This document shows, piece by piece, positions 58,201-64,000 of a stretch of 64,000 nt of DNA. The notes beneath the pieces are model-generated. The model had not been told where the DNA came from. It did not search any database and saw only the letters and a list, made by a program, of their open reading frames with translations. Source of the stretch: Dromiciops gliroides (lineage: Eukaryota; Chordata; Mammalia; Microbiotheria; Microbiotheriidae); NCBI RefSeq assembly GCF_019393635.1, contig NC_057863.1:643471306-643535305 (forward strand), given 5' to 3'. Every line of letters starts with the position of its first letter. Position 1 is the stretch's first letter. A program made the position numbers and the translations under genes.

Positions 58201-60428
58201 CCCGGGAAAACTATTTTTAAAAGAACTTAAAGCCCTGTTTGTCTCTCATTCTTGAAGAGGGCCATAATGTCATGACTTGCAGTGAACTGGATTTAAGTGA
58301 GGCAGGGCTGTGCAAAGCCACCAGATTCACACTCTCTGCCAGAGTCATCTGGGTCCAGTGGTGAGATATGCATCAGGAGATGGCCCCAGAAGCAGTGGGA
58401 GATGACTTAGCCTCTTTCACAGGTCTCAGTTTGCCTGAGGTAATGCTGAGAATCATACCCTAACCTGAGAGCGCTGAGCCCAAACTAAAGTAAGCTCAAG
58501 GGCCAAATCCTCCTTAGTTAGATGTCTTGGGGTTTAGGTGCTAGATTTCTTCAAAGGCCCACTCCTTAAACCCAAATAACTTTGGTTCTCATTGACCGGC
58601 CAACAATAGGTCTCGGCCCAAGCCTCATTTGGCCATTGTTTGGCCTGCACTCACAGAGTGGTGTAAATAGCAATTGTTTTTATTTAGGATTGAGTCTCCT
58701 TCCCCTCCCCAGGCTCCACCCGGATTTTGTTTGTTTTTCTTTTGAACACGTAAAAGAGACCTTTCTTTGACTCACTTCTTACCTAGCCTTGATCTGGAAA
58801 GGGACTCTTAGGACAGAGATGGGATATTTTTAGAACCTAGCTTCTTAAACTGTGGGTCTCATAACTGAATGTGGGGGGTCAGGAAAAGGTTATGCATACC
58901 TATTTTACATACCTATATACCTGGGGTCATGTAGAAATTTCTCTGGTGAAAACGGGTGGCAAGTGGAAAAACTTTAAGCAGCCCTGTTTTAGAAGATGGC
59001 TCCCCAAGTCCCTTCCTACTCTCAGGATGCTGAGGTACAGACAACAGACCAGGATGCTCCCCGTGTCAGCGGGCCGTACAAGGCCTCAAGATCAGAAGAG
59101 CCAGAAGGCCCAGAATTCTACACCCCACATTTGGAGTATAGTGGGATGAGGGAGCCCAACTGCTAAGAAATCCTTAAACATTAGACATTAAAACCCAAGA
59201 GTCTGGAAGTGAAAAACAGCTCTGCCTCCCACCTCAGAAATGCAGTGGCCAAGCAAGAAGACCTCAGTACACAGATAGGTCAGCAAGGATCAAAAATTAT
59301 GTGCAAGATATGGATGGGTGCTGCATATCTTACTGATAGCCCATTATTCAAACTCCAGCTGTTTTGTAATCTCCAGCTTTCTTTGTAAACAGAGAAAGAG
59401 ATCAACTCTTTTCTTACTCACGGAGAGGGGCAGCTAGGTGGTGCAATGGATAAAGCACTGGCCCTGGATTCAGGACCTGAGTTCAAATCTGGCCTCAGAC
59501 ACTTGACACTTGCTGTGTGACCTTGGGCAAGTCATCATGCCTCATCGTGCCCCTCCCCCCCTAAAAAAGACTGTCTCCAGGCCATATATTACTTTCTCCA
59601 AATAATTTTTTATTTTACAAGATTCATATGACCCTCTAATTCTTTAGGTGAGCTACTCTGCAGAACCAGGTGGACAGCACGCCTCCCCCCCACCCCCAAA
59701 CACACCATGCAGATGTTATTGTTTCCAGATTAATATTGTCCAATGACAAGATAGTGGTAGAGCACTTATCCCAGTGCCCAGCACACACTAGCCACTTAAT
59801 GCTTTCTCTGGTCCTTGGAGAGCTGTAGTCCATAAGTGAAGATAAAGAGAGGTTCGAGTGTTCCCCCCACCCCCTTCAGTCCACACTCCAAAGCCCAGCC
59901 CAACCCCCTGTTTCCAAAGGCAACCACGTGCTTTTTGGTTTCTTTTTTATAATGCTCAGTAGTTAGATGGGGCATGGATCCAGGGCTGGAAGGGACCCCA
60001 GAGACCAGAGTCCAACACCCCCCACCCCAGCACAGAGAAGGAAACTGACCCATAAGTGGTTCTCCCGAGGCCATATGTATTGCCTGTGTAAATTGATATT
60101 CTAATCTGTGGATACAGCAGGGTTCCCAAACACACAGTGCTTAAGTGGTTGTGGGACGAGAGTGTTTCAGTTTCCTCAGCTTTAAAATACTTCCAGGCAG
60201 TAAATATACCAGGGAAACTGAGATTTTAGGCAATAAATCCTACCACTACGGTCTTACCTGTAACTCCATCACATGTTCTGAGACAGTCTTTTTGAGTCAG
60301 GAAGTTGTTATAATTTCCACCACAACCTCCATAGAGAAATGAATGGCAAGCCTGAGCTGTCACATTATACCACCACCTCAGTATGGAGGCACGGCACCTA
60401 CCTACCACCTTTGGGACACGACACACGT
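49299..60428 (-). CDS. SPINT2: SPINT2 (HAI-2), exons for KD1, linker, KD2 and transmembrane tail; first exon outside window
   Basis: Minus-strand exons: 60428-60258 (Kunitz domain 1), 51658-51605 (linker [18 protein letters not shown]), 51131-50970 (Kunitz domain 2) and 49465-49299 (transmembrane helix [17 protein letters not shown] and a tail ending [13 protein letters not shown]; human ends DDKEQLVKNTYVL). All four join in frame. Both Kunitz domains have the six cysteines with 8-15-7-12-3 spacing and an Arg at the reactive P1 site (GRCRAS and GPCRAA), as needed to block trypsin-like proteases such as matriptase, prostasin, hepsin and HGF activator. KD1 keeps the NVT glycosylation site. The product is a type I membrane inhibitor of epithelial surfaces and the secretory path. 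The signal-peptide exon must lie beyond 64000. The three 3' exons lie in tandem unit B. A juxtamembrane exon present in human was not identified; KD2 splices in frame straight to the helix exon. Confidence 0.93.
50970..51131 (-). CDS. SPINT2: SPINT2 exon for Kunitz domain 2, unit B copy
   Basis: This 162 bp exon encodes [16 protein letters not shown] onward to ECMTKCSG. It is identical, base for base as I read it, to the unit A copy at 42647-42808. Confidence 0.95.
51717..51886 (+). mobile_element. WSINE-type SINE (unit B)
   Basis: Same insertion as 43398-43571, with a cleaner sequence and perfect target repeats. Confidence 0.95.
52380..52578 (+). mobile_element. WSINE-type SINE (unit B)
   Basis: Same insertion as 44069-44270. 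Confidence 0.93.
52698..52862 (-). mobile_element. WSINE-type SINE (unit B)
   Basis: Same insertion as 44400-44555. Confidence 0.92.
52935..53165 (+). mobile_element. MIR SINE (unit B)
   Basis: Same copy as 44620-44870, duplicated with the unit. Confidence 0.8.
53313..53473 (+). mobile_element. WSINE-type SINE (unit B)
   Basis: Same insertion as 45010-45169, with the same target repeat. Confidence 0.96.
54800..56262 (+). mobile_element. L1 3' end in SPINT2 intron
   Basis: The late ORF2 and 3' UTR words of marsupial L1 are present (GTGAACTGATCCAACCATTG, ACAGCTCTTTTTGTGGTGGC, GTGAGCAGAACCAGGAGAAC), ending in TTTAAATAAAAATGTTTTATT. A SINE splits it at 55595-55740. Stops and shifts abound. Confidence 0.85.
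55595..55740 (+). mobile_element. WSINE-type SINE inside L1
   Basis: A plus copy missing part of the TTACTAG segment, with an A-rich tail. Confidence 0.9.
56481..56617 (+). mobile_element. WSINE-type SINE
   Basis: Plus copy; AAAAGACCTCACAG and AAAAGACCCCACAG border it as a near-perfect target repeat. Confidence 0.94.
56930..57160 (+). mobile_element. L1 3' UTR fragment
   Basis: The sequence contains AATGCAGAAATAGG, an AT-rich (TATG)n expansion at 56965-57030, and ends with AAAATAAAATACC plus an A-run, as L1 tails do. Confidence 0.7.
57175..57670 (+). mobile_element. L1 3' UTR fragment, second tail in tandem
   Basis: Starts GAAATGATGAGCAGGCAG and ends AAAATAATAAAATACATTTA. It directly follows the previous tail. 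Confidence 0.8.
57672..57860 (+). mobile_element. MIR SINE
   Basis: TTGTACAGATGAAGAAACTA and CTTGCCCATGATCACACAGC are typical. Confidence 0.75.
58052..58204 (-). mobile_element. WSINE-type SINE
   Basis: A full-length minus copy with poly-T. GAAAACT on both sides is a likely target repeat. Confidence 0.95.
58235..58480. mobile_element. Probable marsupial interspersed repeat
   Basis: TTCTTGAAGAGGGCCATAAT, TAAGTGAGGCAGGGCTGTGC and TCATCTGGGTCCAGTGGTGA recall a repeat common in marsupial DNA. I cannot give it a family name. Confidence 0.45.
58485..59428. other. SPINT2 intron, nothing recognised
   Basis: I see no exon, no conserved frame and no named repeat. Confidence 0.4.
59429..59568 (+). 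mobile_element. WSINE-type SINE, diverged
   Basis: Plus copy with internal deletions (CAGGACCTGAGTTC, ACACTTGCTGTGTGACC). Confidence 0.88.
59570..60257. other. SPINT2 intron next to the KD1 exon, nothing recognised
   Basis: No named repeat is found apart from a weak MIR-like word at about 59770-59800. Confidence 0.4.
60258..60428 (-). CDS. SPINT2: SPINT2 exon for Kunitz domain 1
   Basis: This 171 bp exon has clean AG and GT borders and encodes [11 protein letters not shown] through the C-terminal cysteine (LRTCDGVTG). It is the only KD1 exon in the window. It lies outside the tandem repeat, separated from unit B by an intron of about 8.6 kb full of L1 and SINE sequence. Confidence 0.95.
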
Positions 60429-60429
60429 C

Positions 60430-61480
60430 TGAAATACAAAAAGCAAACCTCCTTAACGCTGCATGTTAGCAGACTATTACCAACCAAGGGGCAGTAGTAA
60501 GACATCCCCATAGCCCACAGCTACTAGGAGCTAACCTCTAACAGCGCTGTTCATGTAAACTTGGAAAGGCAGCAAAGAATTGTGGAAAAAAGCAGCAGAT
60601 GAAGTCAGAAGCTGCAGGCTTCTAGGCCTGGACCGTAGGCAAGTCACAACCTCTGCTTAAAAAGTGGGGACAATGCTGGCCTCCCAGAATCCTGGCACCA
60701 GAAGGCCCCAGGAAACAGGCAGCCCATTATGTTTTGGGGCAGCTCAGACTAGCGGGAAATGTTCCTTCACATCAAGCCAAAACCAACTTTTCACCAACTT
60801 CCCCACTCTGCTCCCCCACCCCACCCCCCCAAGGAGAGAGCTCAGATGCCTCTTACACAAGGCGGACCTTCAGTCACTTGAAAGACAGCTATTATGTCTC
60901 CCCCAAGGGGCGGTTTTCTCAAGGTCAAACATCCACAATGTCTTCAATAGGTTTCTTCATAGAGCAGGTTCTTTCATCTCATTAACAGGGTTGTTGGGAG
61001 GAAACAGCTTTACAAATGTCAAGCACAGTATCCAATCGAACTATCATTGTTCTTTTGAAAACGAGAATGTGACCTATCATTAATGGTCTCTGCTTTGGTA
61101 CAACTTAGGAAAAAATTTGTTTTGTTATTAACCCTAAATGCAAACAAATCAATCCAAGTACTTTCAGGCACACAAGAGAGAGAAAAGCTAAGCAGAACCT
61201 TATAGACATTCTCCTCTTCTGGCTATCTGGGAAGACCGACTTGGGACCAGGCCTCTCCCTCCTAAGAAGGAATCTCTTCCATCTTCATGGTCTTCAGCCT
61301 AGAGCAGACCCTTAGCCTACATCACCACAACTGCCCCTCCCAGCTGGTCTGTGCTTTCCCTCCAACCCATCCCACACCCCCTCACTACTAGAGCAGGCAG
61401 CAGGGAGTAATCATAACTTTGCCTTCTTGCTCAAGAACCCCCACCTCCACAGCCTGTTGCCCAAATGTCAGGTTCTCTGC
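60430..61480. other. SPINT2 intron 1, nothing recognised
   Basis: The sequence upstream of the KD1 exon has no conserved frame. No signal-peptide exon is visible. Confidence 0.4.
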
Positions 61481-61499
61481 CGGGCTTATTGAGGGGGAG

Positions 61500-61830
61500 C
61501 CAACCGGTGTGGCCACTGCCTGCGTATCCTTTCCACACGTTTACAGTCTCCTCACCCTGCCAGGTCCTGCTCAAGTCTACCCTTCTTCCTGGAAGCCTTC
61601 CCCTCCACTCTGGTTCACACCATTTCTCCTTTCTCTAATTTCACGTTACCGAGCATACTGATTATGCCTTGTCATTTACTGCTCTCTTGGTTTTGACATG
61701 GGCATTTTTCTTGTCTGATCAATTAAGCCAAATATAAACTCCATGACAGAGATGGTCGGTCTCCTGTCTCCCCCCAAAGCACAATATTACTAGGTAGAGA
61801 GGAGTTCCATAAATACCAATTGATGTTTCA
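61500..61830 (+). mobile_element. L2-tail-like fragment
   Basis: CTTCCTGGAAGCCTTCCCCT, AAACTCCATGACAGAGATGG and GAGTTCCATAAATACCAATTG are L2 3'-end-like. Confidence 0.5.
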
Positions 61831-62549
61831 CAAGACCCAACATTTGTATTTAAGCAAAATGTTGAAGGTCTGATGATGTACAACCAAATCACACCAAACC
61901 AAAAGGCTCTCACTGATCTTTCCCAACACATTCGTTATAGTCTTAGCAGTTACCAATAAGAACCTGCCTCTCCTTCGTGACTCAAAGCACCATGTTCTCC
62001 TACAGAAGGTGCCCAAAGTGATGAACACAGACCAAAATCAACGAAAACCAGATGGAATATCAGGAACGCTCACTGGCTGTGCTCAGCTGTCAGGGCTCAC
62101 TTTGCCCACTTCACTCTGCTGCTGATAATCGGCTTCTAAATCCTGAGGATCCTAAAGTTTTAAAATAAGCACATAACATTACCCTGCAAGTGCAGCCTTT
62201 ATTTGTACGTCAGTCAATTACCATTAAGTTCCTATTATGCACAAAGTCCTGTTCTTAGCATCTGTTCCCTGCCCTCATTGTACTGAGAGGGAGGAGACAG
62301 AGGATGTGTAGAACAACGCCTATGTAACGAAGCATAATCTAAAGGGTGAGTGCAACAGGAGGCAAAGTAGAGAACTGAAGTCCTCAGGGGAAATTGGAAG
62401 ATGGAGGAAAGAAACATTTTCACATGGGTCCTCTTAGAGCACATCTTGGACAACTGTTTCCTTTTCTGGATAAGGAAACTGAGGCCAAGAAAGGTTCAAT
62501 CCAGGGAATAAGTGGCTATTGCCACACAGCTGTCTGCTGACCCCCAAAA

Positions 62550-62860
62550 CTGCATTGTTGTTATACTGTCCCTGGGATGAGCCTGGAAGGAACAGGACTG
62601 TGAGAGGCAGAACCGTGAAGGGAGAAAGAACAGCTGGTAACCCCGGGTGGCTAGATCCTAATGAACCATGGGGTTGAATGTGAAACAAGGCTGGAAAGAA
62701 AAGTCTGAGCCACACTATGGTGGGTCTTAAAAGCAATGGATCTAGAGGCAGAAGGGAGCTGATGCAATTGCCTGAGCAGGGCAGGAACAAGGTCAGACTT
62801 CTGCCTTAGGAAGATTTTGTTAACTGTGTAAAGATCCCATTGCCGAGGGGCTGCAGAAGA
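62550..62860. mobile_element. Old interspersed repeat, same family as 20.5 kb
   Basis: GGGTCTTAAAAGCAATGGAT, CAGAAGGGAGCTGATGCAAT and CAAGGTCAGACTTCTGCCTT recall the same mammal-wide repeat. Confidence 0.4.
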
Positions 62861-62929
62861 CACGCAGCGTCTACATTAATAACACTGGCTGACATGGAGA
62901 GAATGCTGAGGAGCAGGAAGGAAAGGGCC

Positions 62930-63245
62930 CCGGATTTCAAGTTGGGGGAAGCAAGGCTCAAGCGCCCATTTCAGCTAGCTGTGCAACTATGGGCAAATCA
63001 CCATCTCTGTGGAGTTTCCTTGTCTGTACAATAGGAATCCGCACCTCAAAATGACATCGAGAAAGTACTTTGTAAATCTTAAAAGTCTTATATATCTAAG
63101 TGCTTTCAAGTTTTTGGATTGATTTCTATACACAGATCTCATTTGAGCTTCCTAACAGCTCTGTGAGATGGGAAACCCTACTGGTATTTTCATTGCCACT
63201 GAAGCTTAAAGAGATAAGGGCCTTAGCTAAGGCCACAGTTGGTGG
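62930..63245 (+). mobile_element. MIR fragments
   Basis: TGTGCAACTATGGGCAAATCA and a second block, CTCATTTGAGCTTCCTAACA with GCTCTGTGAGATGG, suggest two adjoining MIR pieces. Confidence 0.55.
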
Positions 63246-63249
63246 CAAT

Positions 63250-64000
63250 GACTCCACATTGGGGGGGGGGATATGAAGCTGGGGTGAAGGAAGGACTGCT
63301 CAAAGATGTGAGAGAGAAAAGTTAAAGACAACTCTTTTTGAGCTGGAGTGGTTGGGATTAATGGTGGAGCCAGAGACAGGAAAAATGTCAAAATTCTAAT
63401 AGAAGAAATAGGAAAATGGTATCAAACTTACTCTTAACGCTGCATGTGGCCCACCCACCCTCATCATTAAGTAACCTCCTTGACGCTAACAGCAGACCAA
63501 ACGACAGCCACAGTGAGAGTCACGTTGGTGGGTGGTTTACAAAGTGGCTTCCCCACAATAACCTTGAGATCGATGGCACAAGTATTATTCTCATACAGGC
63601 AGTTCTCACCTTATGTAGAGTCACATTATACAAACTGAAAGAAATCTGTATTCCAAAAAGACACCGGTGCTGACTTTACTATACAGAGCTGTGCTTTCAC
63701 AGTTCCTGCCCCTCAGCTTGGCACTGTCTCCCATGTCCCACCCCTCCCCCCCCCCCCAAATATCCTGGAAAAACAAAATCCTCCAAGTGAAAGCATAACA
63801 GACGCCAGAGGAACCCTGCTGGCCAGATCAGGGGCCTGGCTTGAGACCTTTGCCCCCTACCCGAGCCCAAGGCCTGTATAAAGAAGTCAGATCCAGGAGC
63901 TCCACCCCAACATGTTCTTTTCTGTTCTGGCCCAGCCTCCCGTGTGTTCCTCCTCCAGCTCCCTCTCATCTGTCCTTGATCATATGACTCCTCCATGCTC
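63250..64000. other. Right end of window, SPINT2 intron 1, nothing recognised
   Basis: No CpG island or signal-peptide exon is seen here, so SPINT2 exon 1 and its promoter are off the window. Confidence 0.45.

Noticed and set aside
1-64000. CRISPR arrays, bacterial operons, plasmid or phage features
   Set aside because: The DNA is mammalian; the only regular repeats are microsatellites, minisatellite-like DNA and transposable elements.

Overview
The window is mammalian genomic DNA from a marsupial, most likely an Australian one. The clearest sign is more than 30 copies of a tRNA-derived SINE of about 150 bp (a [G]GGGCAGCTAGGTGG start, a GAGTTCAAATCC B box, an A-rich tail), the WSINE/WALLSI type of Australidelphian marsupials. 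Marsupial L1 pieces, RTE-clade LINE pieces, RTE-tailed SINEs, L2, MIR and LTR elements add to this. The species cannot be told from the sequence alone.

Four host genes form a block also found on human chromosome 19q13.2, here in flipped orientation: KCNK6 (minus, 8.2-11.0 kb), YIF1B (plus, 27.5-30.3 kb), C19orf33/IMUP (minus, 31.2-32.1 kb) and SPINT2 (minus, 60.4 kb leftwards; its first exon lies beyond the right edge). KCNK6 and YIF1B are head to head across about 16 kb filled with repeats. YIF1B and C19orf33 are tail to tail. They work in different systems: a lysosomal K+ channel, a Golgi/ER trafficking membrane protein, a small nuclear protein, and a membrane-bound Kunitz inhibitor of trypsin-like proteases.

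The most striking structure is a direct tandem repeat. Unit A is 32.85-46.37 kb and unit B is 46.37-54.68 kb. Each unit holds the same 3' half of SPINT2 (linker exon, second Kunitz domain, transmembrane and tail exon, 3' UTR), so the window has one KD1 exon and two KD2-to-tail cassettes. The units are nearly identical in base identity but differ by many one-base indels. Unit A also carries a 4.7 kb LTR element and a SINE that are cleanly absent from unit B, plus about 365 bp that unit B lacks. An unpurged second haplotype with unpolished long-read errors is the simplest reading, but the old age of the LTR element argues against a plain haplotype difference, so this locus deserves a check.

The two LTR elements (15.46-19.18 kb and 35.06-39.76 kb) belong to one family with no recognisable gag or pol, apparently non-autonomous. 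Left of 8 kb, and from 11.8 to 27.1 kb and 54.7 to 64 kb, the sequence is repeat-rich intergenic or intronic DNA with no further gene that I can support.
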